Source: Proteobacteria bacterium UBA981 (GTDB lineage: Bacteria; Pseudomonadota; Gammaproteobacteria; Ga0077536). From it: a DNA stretch of 64,000 nt. The notes under the pieces were generated by a model. The model saw only the letters and a program-made list of their open reading frames with translations. It ran no database searches and was not told the origin of the DNA. The translations under genes and the position numbers were made by a program. Shown piece after piece: positions 8,170 through 16,382 of this stretch (its first letter is position 1; the number at the start of each line of letters is the position of its first letter). Location of the stretch: NCBI GenBank assembly GCA_002292285.1, contig DBBP01000004.1, positions 127,235 through 191,234 of the forward strand, read 5' to 3'.

Positions 8170-8732
8170 ATGGCGAGCACCAAGCGAATCGGGACGTCGA
8201 TGAGATTGCTGCTAGCATCGACATTAATCGTCCTAGTGGGCCTCGCTCCTGCACTAACCGGTGCCGAAGAGCTTGGGCGGGACCGGCTTCCGGTTTTTCA
8301 AATCGACGCTGCCGACGGTACTGCTATAAGCTTCGGGGAAGGAATGACCGGCCAACCGTTTTGCTGTTTTGGGCGACCTGGTGCCCCTATTGCCGCGACC
8401 TGTTTCCGCACATCGAATCCGTCCGTGCAGACTATGCGGCTCGTGGCGTCAATTTTTACGCCATGAATGTATGGGAAGACGGCGACCCCGAGGCGTATCT
8501 GGCTGAGCACGGCTACCGCATGGCGCTGATTCTGGGCGCGGATCTGATTGCGGAAGATTTTGGCGTGCATGGTACGCCTGGAGTGATTGTCGCCGACGGC
8601 AATCGCCATTTATTGTATAAACGAGAGCGTGGCGAGAAGCCGGAAGATGTTGAGCGGGCATTGCGTCATGCACTCGACAGCTCACTCGCTGATGGCGAGC
8701 AGACACCTGCTCGCAGCGTAGGATGCAGATAA
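8170..8732 (+). pseudogene. TlpA/ResA-type exported thioredoxin, frameshifted
   Basis: Two overlapping frames together make one thioredoxin-fold protein. The first (ATG 8170, or 8200 MRLLLASTLIVL) encodes a signal peptide and the lead-in DRLPVFQIDAADGTAISFGEG, then runs into non-homologous residues and stops at 8466. The second frame, from about 8337, reads RPTVLLFWATWCPYCRD, with the CPYC redox centre, and continues FGVHGTPGVIVADG (cis-Pro loop) to 8732. A one-base change in or near the GGGGAAGG run (8335-8342) would restore a protein of about 187 aa. It may be a real pseudogene, a sequencing error or a frameshifting site. The msrA start follows 17 bp after the stop, suggesting an oxidative-repair operon. 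Confidence 0.75.
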
Positions 8733-8749
8733 CCCGAGGAGACGTAATA

Positions 8750-9400
8750 GTGTCACAAAGCAGCAACTCAACCGCTATTTTAACGCCGGAGCAAGCGCTG
8801 CCCGGCAGGTCGCAAATGATGGATATTCCGGAAAAGCATTTTGTCCTTGGGACGCGCCTCGCTGCGCCCTATCCTGATGAGTGTGAACTGGCTCTGTTTG
8901 GGCTGGGTTGCTTTTGGGGCGCCGAGCGAAAATTCTGGACGCTAGAGGGTGTTTACAGCACCGCGGCGGGTTATGCCGGGGGCATTACTCCTAATCCCGA
9001 TTACCGTGAAGTGTGTAGTGGCCGGACGGGACATAACGAAGTCGTGCAAGTGGTATTTCGCCCGCGGGAAATTCCCTTTGAGCAGCTACTACAGGTTTTC
9101 TGGGAATCGCATAATCCGACTCAGGGCATGCGTCAGGGCAACGATGTTGGGACCCAATACCGTTCCGGTATTTATTGCCTTTCCGCTGCTCAAAGGGACG
9201 CTGCAGAGAATTCCAAAACGGCTTATCAGGCGGCCCTGTTGGCAGCGGGATATGCCGCTATCACGACCGAGATCGTGGATGCCCCGCCATTCTATTTTGC
9301 CGAGGACTATCACCAGCAGTATCTGGCAAAGAACCCTGCCGGCTACTGCGGGCTCGGTGGCACAGGTGTTAAGTGCGACGCTGAGACGGCGCTCGCCTGA
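8750..9400 (+). CDS. msrA: Peptide methionine sulfoxide reductase MsrA
   Basis: Reduces the S-epimer of methionine sulfoxide in proteins. The catalytic motif GCFWG is at about residues 53-57 (Cys54). Other family stretches are GYAGGITPNPDYREVCSG, GHNEVVQVVF, FWESHNPTQGMRQGNDVGTQ (shown in part) and YHQQYLAKNPAGYCG, with resolving cysteines in the GYCGLGGTGVKC tail. A GTG start at 8750 is chosen because GAGGAGA lies 7 nt upstream; an ATG at 8723 precedes that site. No signal peptide is seen, so it acts in the cytoplasm although the preceding thioredoxin gene encodes an exported protein. Confidence 0.95.
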   Translation: MSQSSNSTAILTPEQALPGRSQMMDIPEKHFVLGTRLAAPYPDECELALFGLGCFWGAERKFWTLEGVYSTAAGYAGGITPNPDYREVCSGRTGHNEVVQVVFRPREIPFEQLLQVFWESHNPTQGMRQGNDVGTQYRSGIYCLSAAQRDAAENSKTAYQAALLAAGYAAITTEIVDAPPFYFAEDYHQQYLAKNPAGYCGLGGTGVKCDAETALA

Positions 9401-9920
9401 GCGCTGGTGCCGGGTAGAACGCTAATCTTCGGCCCTTGTCCTGGCAAGATGAGGCCGTCGAACTGGGTCCTGCTAGCACGGGATCTGTAGCGCGCTGTAT
9501 TCCCGACTGTACTGTCGCAATGGCCGACCAAACATTCGGCAGCGGCCCGGGACGACGGGTGGGCCATAGCGCGCGTCGGAACCGCGAGTGACGCCGATTA
9601 GAAAGGAATCGATGAGAAAAGTCTCTTCCCGCGCCAGAGTGAATAGCTTCGGCCACAGAATCAAATCGGGCCTCATCTCAGTCGAACACGATGCCCGAGT
9701 CGTTGCGGCCTGAAGCAAGCGTGGATCGCCACGCATGTGGAGGCGACTGCCTCAGCGTTGCGAGAAACCTCTGCAGTCGACGCTTGCAGGTCGGCGATTG
9801 TGCTTGCGAAAGCACATTTTTTAGACGTGTAGCGCCGAGGTAAATCTTGCTGAACGAAACCCAGAACCTATGCCCGAGGGCATGGAAATAGGGTTGCTGT
9901 CCCGAATCAGACTGTCCGAA
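9401..9920. other. 520-bp gap without a recognisable gene
   Basis: Open frames here (for example 9473-9736 on the minus strand) have no family resemblance and no ribosome site. A short hairpin ATGCCC-GA-GGGCAT (9870-9883) lies just past the stop of the CTERM gene and could help end its transcript, but it has no T-tract. Confidence 0.4.
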
Positions 9921-10583
9921 TTACGCTGCGGCGGAGGCGTTGCGACGCTTGAAGCCGAGGTAGGCGAGGGCGGGGAACATCAGTGCCAGAGCGGGCGGCA
10001 GGGGTACGGGTGCCGCAGCGGCCAGGTTGTAGTTGCTGTCTACCCAGACCCTAGCATTGGCCTCATTCCAGTTGAATTTGTTCGCGGTGACAAACTTCCA
10101 TTTATCTTTGTCTTCGTCGTAGTGCTGTTCACCATAGTTAGACGTGTAGGTGTTGGTGTCGGAGTCGAACAGGACTTCGAGCCATGCGAACTGCCCGTTT
10201 TTTGTCACGGCGCTATCGTCGTTGCGATACTGGAAAGTCACATCGTAATCGGCGCCGGCAGTCTGTGTTGCGCCATAGAATACGGCCGCGCTGTTGCCCT
10301 GCGGGGTTGAGCTGCCGAGGAGGTCGACGTTCCAGGCTGGGAAGTCCGGCCCGACGCCGGCGACATCATTCAGGTGAGCGTATTCGTCCGCATCGATATC
10401 GCCGAACAGGAACAGGAAGTTCATGTCGGAGTCACTCGTTAACCCACCGGTGTAAGTCCCGTAGGTATCGGCGCTGACCGAGGCTGCGCTGACCAACAGT
10501 GCGAGGGTCAGCGCTGCGAGCACGCGAATGTTACGGTCGATGCCGGTGATTGACGTTGAATTTGTTGTGACTGAAGTATCCAT
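9921..10583 (-). CDS. Exported VPLPA/PEP-CTERM-type sorted surface protein
   Basis: 220-residue protein with an N-terminal signal (basic DRNIR, hydrophobic VLAALTLALLVSAASV, cut near SAD) and a C-terminal sorting tail. The tail starts with VPLPPALALMFPALAYLGF and ends with the basic KRRNASAAA, the three-part CTERM layout (VPLP motif, membrane helix, Arg cluster) recognised by exosortases. The middle (about 40-190) is rich in Asp, Asn, Tyr and Thr, cysteine-free and unlike a known enzyme. It is probably secreted and anchored, or released into the exopolysaccharide matrix. No exosortase is in the window. The start is uncertain because a predicted sigma-54 start site would lie only 2 nt before this ATG. 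Confidence 0.82.
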   Translation of the reverse strand: MDTSVTTNSTSITGIDRNIRVLAALTLALLVSAASVSADTYGTYTGGLTSDSDMNFLFLFGDIDADEYAHLNDVAGVGPDFPAWNVDLLGSSTPQGNSAAVFYGATQTAGADYDVTFQYRNDDSAVTKNGQFAWLEVLFDSDTNTYTSNYGEQHYDEDKDKWKFVTANKFNWNEANARVWVDSNYNLAAAAPVPLPPALALMFPALAYLGFKRRNASAAA

Positions 10584-10595
10584 GCTGGGCAGAGA

Positions 10596-10611
10596 TGCAA
10601 TTCGGGTGCCA
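10596..10611 (-). promoter_or_regulatory. Predicted sigma-54 (RpoN) promoter of the CTERM gene
   Basis: Minus strand reads TGGCACCCGAATTGCA: the -24 element TGGCAC and -12 element TTGC with the GG-N10-GC spacing required by RpoN. It lies directly upstream of the CTERM gene. PEP-CTERM genes in other Proteobacteria are known to be controlled by RpoN with the PrsK/PrsR two-component system, which fits. The predicted start of transcription is about 10585. Confidence 0.6.
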
Positions 10612-10644
10612 GAACCGAGCTGGAATGGGCATTGCGAAGCGCTT

Positions 10645-10724
10645 TGTGCGCTGCGTCACAGGCACCCAGACGGGCTGTGTGACGGGTGTCTCATTTGCAC
10701 CGGAACTTTGTGACAGGCGTCACA
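10645..10724. promoter_or_regulatory. Three tandem TGTGAC-N4-GTCACA-type palindromes upstream of the CTERM gene
   Basis: Copies are TGTGCG-CTGC-GTCACA (10645-10660), TGTGAC-GGGT-GTCTCA (10678-10693) and TGTGAC-AGGC-GTCACA (10709-10724, perfect). They are spaced 33 and 31 bp apart, about three helical turns each, and centred about 68, 100 and 131 bp upstream of the predicted sigma-54 start. This is the layout of enhancer sites for an NtrC-type activator such as PrsR. The same half-sites also match the CRP consensus TGTGA-N6-TCACA. Confidence 0.55.
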
Positions 10725-10826
10725 CGGCGCGCGAATGACCCTAATGGTGCGAAATGTGACGAAGTCGAGAACGCGGCCGGGCGTAGGACGAGAAGTGCCC
10801 TTTTGCCGTTGGCACAAAGTGACGCT

Positions 10827-13085
10827 TTAGGTCAGTTTGTGACTTTCAGATTTGAGCGGTAGACGACGTTGTCGTACGCCTTGGAGGTTCGCCAGCGCAT
10901 TCGCTACCGCAGGTGCGATGGGAGGCGTACCGGGCTCACCTGCACCGCCAGGTGCGGCGCCGCTTTCGACGACGTGAGTTTGGATTACCGGCATCTCGTC
11001 CATGCTGAGCATCCGATAGTCCGGGAAATTCCATTGTTGAATGCGTCCATCGGCGACTTTTACGTCGCCATATAAGGCGGCAGTCAGACCGTACACAATG
11101 CCGCTTTCCATCTGCGCGATGACGATGTCGGGATTGACGACTTGGCCACAATCAATCACGCACACCACTCGATGAATTTTTATTCGACCGTCAACGAGTG
11201 AGATTTCCGCAACCTGCGCGACGATCGAACCGTAGGATTCATGTAGTGCCACGCCGCGTGCCCGATTTTCGGCTAGCGGCGCGGACCAGTCGCTGAGATT
11301 GCGCGCCAGCGTCAGGACCTGGCGTTCGCGCGGTCGCTCTTGTAGATGGCGAAGGCGAAACTCGATGGGATCGGTGGCGCACGCGGTGGCTAACTCGTCG
11401 ATGAAACATTCGCTGAAAAATGCATTGTAGGAATGTCCGACGCTGCGCCAGAAGCCAACCGGGACTGGCGATGGCACGGGTGTGTGCTCAACGCGTCGGT
11501 GTGGCACATCGTAGGGCAGGAACGCGGCCCCTTCCGCATTCGTTTTATCTGGTCCGCCAAGAGGTAGGGAAGGAAACATTCGCCCTACGACGGCCTGAGT
11601 CACGGAGGGTGAAGCGATATGGTTATGCCACGCGCTAATCCGACCATTGGCATCCAGGCGCGCAGCGAAGCGCGAAGCGACCGCGGGCCGGTACATGTCG
11701 TGTTGGATATCTTCCTCGCGGGAATAGACGAGTTTGACGGTTTGCCCGCGCAACGTCGCAGCTATCTTCAGGGCTCTCATCATGGCGTCCGGCTCGGCGC
11801 GCCGGCCGAAGCCGCCGCCGAGCAACGGAGAATGGAAAACGACGTTCTCGGCGTCGATGCCGAGATGATCAGCGGCGAGCTTGCGCAAAATATCCGGCGC
11901 CTGGTTGCCGCACCAGATTTCCGCGCCACCGGCGTCGATTCGAACGGTGCAGTTCATTGGCTCCAGACAGGCGTGAGCGAGCAACGGAACTTGATAATCC
12001 GCTCGGATCACGTCGGCCGCGCCGAGTTGGGCGAGCGCATCGCCCTTGTTTTCGTGGCCGAACCCGTCGTTGGCGTCCAGAGCCTTGGCGCAGGCAGCCG
12101 CCATTGAGGCACTCGACGCCGATGCGTAAGGACCGTCGATGAATTCTATTTGCGTTTGACGAAGTGAGTTTTCGGCGTGCCACCAGGTTTTGCCGATAGC
12201 CACGACGGCGTCGTCCATGCGCAAAGCTTTGACGACACCGCTGCGAGCCTCGATGGCAGCGAGATCGACGTCGCCGATTTGCCCGCCGAGCACCGGTGCA
12301 TGGCGAATCGCGGCGAACAGCATGTTCTCGTCATGGATATCAATGCCGAATTCCGCGCTGCCATTAGTTTTAGCCGGGATGTCCAGGCGTGGTCGCGGTT
12401 TACCAAGATGACGATAGGACGCGCTAGGGCGCAATGTCACTTGTGTGGCCGGGGGTAGCAGCGCCGCCTCGGCAGCGATTGTCCCGTACGCTAATGAGCG
12501 TCCGGATTCCGAATCCACAACCATGCCATCGCGCGCGCTGAGCGCTTCCGGTGCGACATCCAGACGCACAGCTGCTGCTCGTATCAACATGTCTCGTGCC
12601 GTAGCGCCGGCAGTACGCATTGGCAACCAGGCATCACGCACACTGCTGCTGCCACCGGTGACCTGCACGGCAAGTGCGCGTGCGCTACGCGCCAATGTCC
12701 AGCGCATACCGCCGGCGAGCCAGCCATGGTCGTGCGTATCAAACAGGGAGCTGTCAACCAGCGTCACGATGTTGCCGTAAACCGAAGCAATCGGTGCCTG
12801 TTCGACGCGTACGTTCTCCCAGGCGATATCAAGCTCTTCGGCCACTAACATCGGTAGCGCGGTATACACGCCCTGGCCCATCTCGGCGCGCGGCACGGCG
12901 ACCGTCAGAATGCCGTCGTTATCAATCTTTAGCCAGGCGTTCAGCGCGACCTCGTCGCCGCTTACCGGGAAGACGTTGCCAGTACCAAGCAAATCGCGTG
13001 GTTTGAACAAACCGTATCCAAGTAACAGCCCGCCTGCCGTAGCGCCGGCGAGCAAAAAACGTCTGCGACTACTGGCGAACTTCAT
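10827..13085 (-). CDS. Tat-exported molybdenum hydroxylase large subunit (IorB/aldehyde oxidase type)
   Basis: 752-residue molybdopterin-binding subunit of the xanthine dehydrogenase family, closest in layout to isoquinoline 1-oxidoreductase beta. It oxidises an aldehyde or N-heterocycle with water as oxygen source. The N-terminus has a twin-arginine signal (SRRRFLLAG then a hydrophobic stretch to GLF), so the enzyme is periplasmic. Family motifs include RAEMGQGVYTALPMLVAEEL, LLGGGFGRRAEPDAMMRAL and the catalytic-Glu loop GGAGEPGTPPIAPAVANAL. The ATG at 13085 overlaps the stop of the 2Fe-2S gene as ATGA, which sets the start. No MoCo chaperone or cytochrome subunit gene is adjacent, so the electron acceptor is unknown. 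Confidence 0.9.
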   Translation of the reverse strand: MKFASSRRRFLLAGATAGGLLLGYGLFKPRDLLGTGNVFPVSGDEVALNAWLKIDNDGILTVAVPRAEMGQGVYTALPMLVAEELDIAWENVRVEQAPIASVYGNIVTLVDSSLFDTHDHGWLAGGMRWTLARSARALAVQVTGGSSSVRDAWLPMRTAGATARDMLIRAAAVRLDVAPEALSARDGMVVDSESGRSLAYGTIAAEAALLPPATQVTLRPSASYRHLGKPRPRLDIPAKTNGSAEFGIDIHDENMLFAAIRHAPVLGGQIGDVDLAAIEARSGVVKALRMDDAVVAIGKTWWHAENSLRQTQIEFIDGPYASASSASMAAACAKALDANDGFGHENKGDALAQLGAADVIRADYQVPLLAHACLEPMNCTVRIDAGGAEIWCGNQAPDILRKLAADHLGIDAENVVFHSPLLGGGFGRRAEPDAMMRALKIAATLRGQTVKLVYSREEDIQHDMYRPAVASRFAARLDANGRISAWHNHIASPSVTQAVVGRMFPSLPLGGPDKTNAEGAAFLPYDVPHRRVEHTPVPSPVPVGFWRSVGHSYNAFFSECFIDELATACATDPIEFRLRHLQERPRERQVLTLARNLSDWSAPLAENRARGVALHESYGSIVAQVAEISLVDGRIKIHRVVCVIDCGQVVNPDIVIAQMESGIVYGLTAALYGDVKVADGRIQQWNFPDYRMLSMDEMPVIQTHVVESGAAPGGAGEPGTPPIAPAVANALANLQGVRQRRLPLKSESHKLT

Positions 13086-13537
13086 GATGCGTCGCGGGCA
13101 GCGGTATGAATAGCAAGACGCACGCGCTGATAGGTGCCGCAGCGGCAGATATTCGTCATATTGCGATCGATCTCGTCGTCGCTTGGCTGCGGATGTTCGC
13201 GCAACAGTGCGGCGGCGGCCATGATCATGCCAGATTGGCAGTAGCCGCATTGCGGCACCTGATGTTCGACCCAGGCTTTCTGCAGTGGGTGAGCGTGTTC
13301 GGGATCGAGACCCTCGATGGTCGTTATCGAAGTGCCAGCTACTGCGCTTACCGGCAGCAAACAGGTACGCACAGCGCGCCCATCAACGTGAACCGTACAT
13401 GCGCCACACGCGGCCACGCCACAGCCGAATTTTGTGCCAGTGAGTCCAAGCACGTCTCGTAGCACCCACAGCACAGGCATATCGGCATCGACGTCCAGTT
13501 CGTGACGTTCGCCGTTGACCTGAAAAGTTATAATCAT
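13082..13537 (-). CDS. (2Fe-2S)-binding subunit of the molybdenum hydroxylase
   Basis: 151-residue small subunit carrying two 2Fe-2S clusters that pass electrons from the molybdenum site. The plant-ferredoxin-like cluster uses Cys39, 44, 47 and 59 (FGCGVAACGACTVHVDG). The second uses Cys97, 100, 131 and 133 (QCGYCQSGM and ICRCGTY). There is no signal peptide, so it is presumably exported bound to the Tat-signal-bearing large subunit. It is the first gene of the two-gene operon and overlaps the next by 4 bp. Confidence 0.93.
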   Translation of the reverse strand: MIITFQVNGERHELDVDADMPVLWVLRDVLGLTGTKFGCGVAACGACTVHVDGRAVRTCLLPVSAVAGTSITTIEGLDPEHAHPLQKAWVEHQVPQCGYCQSGMIMAAAALLREHPQPSDDEIDRNMTNICRCGTYQRVRLAIHTAARDAS

Positions 13538-13675
13538 GAATCCAAGCTAGCTTACCTTTGGTCAGCGTGTCCACAGCCCGTCGACCGGGCGGGGGCGTGA
13601 CAGAACACCGACAGTTCAACATTTCAACTGGCGCAGCATGCGTAACGATGCACGCCGAATACAGGCCAGAGTCCA

Positions 13676-14464
13676 ATGTCTATACCGCCATTCCAAAGCG
13701 AATTTGCCAATACTGCGCACGGCACCGTCGCACACCTTGCGATATGTGGGGCGAAAACCCTGAACATCGTCGGCTCGGAGATGCTCACGGCAGCTGAGCA
13801 GGCGTTTGCGGAATTGCTAAAGCGACAGGATTTACGCTGCATCACGCTTACTGGCGTCACAGAAAAAGCGTTTATCGGCGGCGCTAACCTGAATGAAATG
13901 CGCGCATTGAACAGCGTCACGGCCGAACCGTTCATCCGCAGCATCAGTAACTTGTGTACCGCCATACGGCACGCCCATGTGCCCACTATCGCGGTAATGC
14001 GCGGCTATTGTCTGGGTGCCGGACTGGAAATCGCCGCTGCATGCGATGTCCGCATTGGCGATAGTTCGGTGCAATGCGGCATGCCGGAAGTTCGCGTTGG
14101 CTTACCATCGGTCGTCGAGGCAGCACTGTTACCGGGGCTGATCGGTTGGGGCAAGGCTCGTGAGCTGATCTTGCGTGGCCACATCATTGACGCTGAAGAG
14201 TCACTCGCCATTGGACTGCTACAACATCTCACCTCGAGTGCTGAACTTGCTCAGCTGCGCGACCGTATATGCGCGGATATCGCACAATCCGGTCCATTGG
14301 CTATTGCTGCGCAGAAACGCTTGTTTCTGGCCTGGGAAGATCAACCCCAATCGGTGGCGATCGAAACTGGGGTTGGCGAGTTCATGTCGACATTTGAATC
14401 CGATGAACCGCAGCGAGCGATTGACGCCTTTTTCGCCCACCGCAATCCGCCTGCCGTCAGCTGA
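13676..14464 (+). CDS. Enoyl-CoA hydratase/isomerase family protein
   Basis: 262-residue crotonase-fold enzyme acting on enoyl-CoA thioesters. The oxyanion-hole segments are AFIGGANLNEM (about 62-72) and GYCLGAGLEIAAACDVRI. The region equivalent to the catalytic glutamates reads MPEVRVGLPSVVEAALLP, keeping Glu in PE and in VVEA. It is monocistronic, divergent from the molybdenum hydroxylase operon and convergent with the deacetylase gene. No strong ribosome site precedes ATG 13676. The substrate is not determined; a role in fatty acid or aromatic degradation is inference. Confidence 0.87.
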   Translation: MSIPPFQSEFANTAHGTVAHLAICGAKTLNIVGSEMLTAAEQAFAELLKRQDLRCITLTGVTEKAFIGGANLNEMRALNSVTAEPFIRSISNLCTAIRHAHVPTIAVMRGYCLGAGLEIAAACDVRIGDSSVQCGMPEVRVGLPSVVEAALLPGLIGWGKARELILRGHIIDAEESLAIGLLQHLTSSAELAQLRDRICADIAQSGPLAIAAQKRLFLAWEDQPQSVAIETGVGEFMSTFESDEPQRAIDAFFAHRNPPAVS

Positions 14465-14512
14465 ACAGGCATCTCGGCAAGTAACGTGCTCCGCGATACC
14501 GGTGCGCCAGCG

Positions 14513-15487
14513 CTACATCGAAATGGAAGACCCGGGCGGGTTTTCTCGCTCGCCGCAGAGGACCGCAAGATGTGCGGCGACACATTCTCCCAGACGCTGT
14601 AAATGGTAGCCCCCCTCAAGCACCGACAATAGCCGTCCGCCGGAAAAGCTGTCGGCGATTTCCTTGAGCTGACCTGTCATCCAGCCATACACCGGTGCTG
14701 ACAATTGCATGGCGGCTAACGGGTCGTCTGCGTGCGCGTCAAAGCCGGCCGATACCAGCACACACTGTGGTTTGAATGCGCGTAGCGCGGGCATGACGGT
14801 GTCGCGAAATGTGCGAACGTAGAGCGCATCGTCACTGCCGGCTGGAAGTGGGCAATTCACGGTCGCACCAACCCCAGGTCCCACACCGGTTTCACTCGCA
14901 GCGCCAGTGCCGGGGTAGAAAGGATATTGATGGAGGCTGATATACAACACGCCCGCGTCTTCCTCGAAACTGTGCTGCGTGCCATTGCCGTGGTGGACAT
15001 CCCAATCGACGATAGCGATCTTGTCCAGGCCATATTGCTGGCGCAAATATCGGGCAACAATCGCGACGTTGTTGAACAGACAAAACCCCATTGCAGCATC
15101 TCGCTCGGCGTGGTGACCGGGCGGGCGCAGCATCGCAAAAGCGTTGTCGATCTCACCGCGCATGATTGAATCGGCGAGCGCGAGTGGCGTGCCTGCTGCC
15201 AGGAGCGCGACTTCGTATGAGTCAGCACTGATTGTAACGTCTGCACAATCGAGAAATTCAGTGCCTCGTTGACACGCTAATTGCGCGCGCCGAATGTAGT
15301 CCAGTGAGTGTGTCGATTCGATGTCAGCGATACTCGCGCGCCGGGCTGCAACTCGGTGCAGTGCCGTAAACCATGGCTGCGTTTCAAGGTGAGTCATGGC
15401 GGTATCGAGGCGCGCGCTACATTCCGGATGGCGCGGTCCAGTATCGTGATCGCGAAAGCGTATATCGTAAGCAAAGCCAGTTTTCAT
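14513..15487 (-). CDS. Histone deacetylase family protein (AcuC/APAH type)
   Basis: 324-residue zinc amidohydrolase of the arginase/deacetylase superfamily. It likely removes acetyl groups from acetyl-lysine or acetylpolyamines. The catalytic histidine pair is in RPPGHHAERDAAMGFC (about 126-141), zinc ligands are in VDWDVHHGNG and SAGFDAHADDPL, and the transition-state region ends in LEGGYHLQRL. The length fits bacterial class II-like enzymes. It stands alone, convergent with the enoyl-CoA hydratase gene, 48 bp apart. Confidence 0.9.
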   Translation of the reverse strand: MKTGFAYDIRFRDHDTGPRHPECSARLDTAMTHLETQPWFTALHRVAARRASIADIESTHSLDYIRRAQLACQRGTEFLDCADVTISADSYEVALLAAGTPLALADSIMRGEIDNAFAMLRPPGHHAERDAAMGFCLFNNVAIVARYLRQQYGLDKIAIVDWDVHHGNGTQHSFEEDAGVLYISLHQYPFYPGTGAASETGVGPGVGATVNCPLPAGSDDALYVRTFRDTVMPALRAFKPQCVLVSAGFDAHADDPLAAMQLSAPVYGWMTGQLKEIADSFSGGRLLSVLEGGYHLQRLGECVAAHLAVLCGERENPPGSSISM

Positions 15488-15803
15488 AGGGTGAGCGCAG
15501 CTAAGATTTGGCGAAATCCTACGCGATATCGAGGATAAGGTGACGATGGTGCAGGGCAGGGGCGGCTGATTGCCAGGTGCCTATTTTGAAGCACCTCATG
15601 GCGGTGGGAAGCACCGTTTCGCTAAACGGCAGCGGCGGCCGGCTCTTTTTAGGTAGTCGCAAATGGCTGCGCAGTCGGTACTATTGCACTGCGGTGGCTA
15701 TGATCGCCACTTGGCCAGCACATCGGCGGGCCGAGATCGCGCTCGCAGTTGCCAACCCCAACATTGCTGCTTCACTCGAGTTCAGGTCCTGTAACTTATT
15801 ATT
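15488..15803. other. 316-bp intergenic region between divergent genes
   Basis: It separates the deacetylase (leftward) and glycosylase (rightward) starts and should hold both promoters. A small stem AGGTGC/GCACCT (15575-15580, 15591-15596) is the only structure noticed. No supported gene. Confidence 0.4.
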
Positions 15804-16337
15804 GTGGATACGTTGCGCGATTTCATTGACGCCGATCTGACGGTGCTGTCGATCGGTATCAACCCGTCTTTACACGCTGTTCGTGCCGGCTTTCCTTTCG
15901 CTTTTCCGCGCAATCGCTTCTGGCCGGCGCTGAACGCGTCGAGCCTGGTTGGTGAAAGTTTCACACCGGGAATTCCCGCCACTGAGCGATTGCTGAAGGC
16001 GTATCGATTCGGGTTCACCGACGTGGTCAAGTTGCCGAGTGCCAGCGCGAGTGTGCTGCGCGCCAAAGATTACGCCGATGCAGCGCCGGCGTTGGTTGAA
16101 AAAATTCGATTAGCGACGCCCAGTGTGCTTTGGTTTCATGGCAAGACCGCGATTGACGGATTTTGTCGCTATCTCGATGGCGGGCGCCGGGATAGCCGTT
16201 GGGGCTTGCAGGATTTCGATCTGTTCGAGACGCCCTGTTTCGTGTCGCCCAACCCGAGCCCGGCAAATGCGGGCTACTCGCTGGCGAGGATTGTCGCAAG
16301 TTACGACGAACTGGCCAATTATCTCAATCCGATCTGA
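15804..16337 (+). CDS. MUG/TDG-type mismatch-specific DNA glycosylase
   Basis: 177-residue uracil-DNA glycosylase superfamily member of the mismatch-specific (MUG/TDG) branch, removing U or T opposite G. The active-site motif is SIGINPSLHAV (about 16-26; canonical GINPG with Ser for the final Gly, catalytic Asn kept). This is followed by FPRNRFWPALNAS and the second motif FVSPNPSPANAGYS near residue 148. The start is GTG at 15804. It is convergent with prc, 45 bp apart. Unlike E. coli MUG the intercalation loop reads NPSPANAG, as in many marine proteobacterial relatives. Confidence 0.85.
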   Translation: MDTLRDFIDADLTVLSIGINPSLHAVRAGFPFAFPRNRFWPALNASSLVGESFTPGIPATERLLKAYRFGFTDVVKLPSASASVLRAKDYADAAPALVEKIRLATPSVLWFHGKTAIDGFCRYLDGGRRDSRWGLQDFDLFETPCFVSPNPSPANAGYSLARIVASYDELANYLNPI

Positions 16338-16382
16338 GTCGGTTGGCGCCTCAATGCGGTGCGGGCCACGGCGATGTAGAAC

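Noticed and set aside
9473..9736. Minus-strand open frame of 87 codons
   Set aside because: No family resemblance, no ribosome site and not adjacent to a consistent promoter.
10709..10724. Perfect CRP-type site TGTGA-N6-TCACA
   Set aside because: Kept only as part of the tandem palindrome set. With a sigma-54 element downstream and three evenly spaced copies, an NtrC-type activator explains the layout better than CRP.
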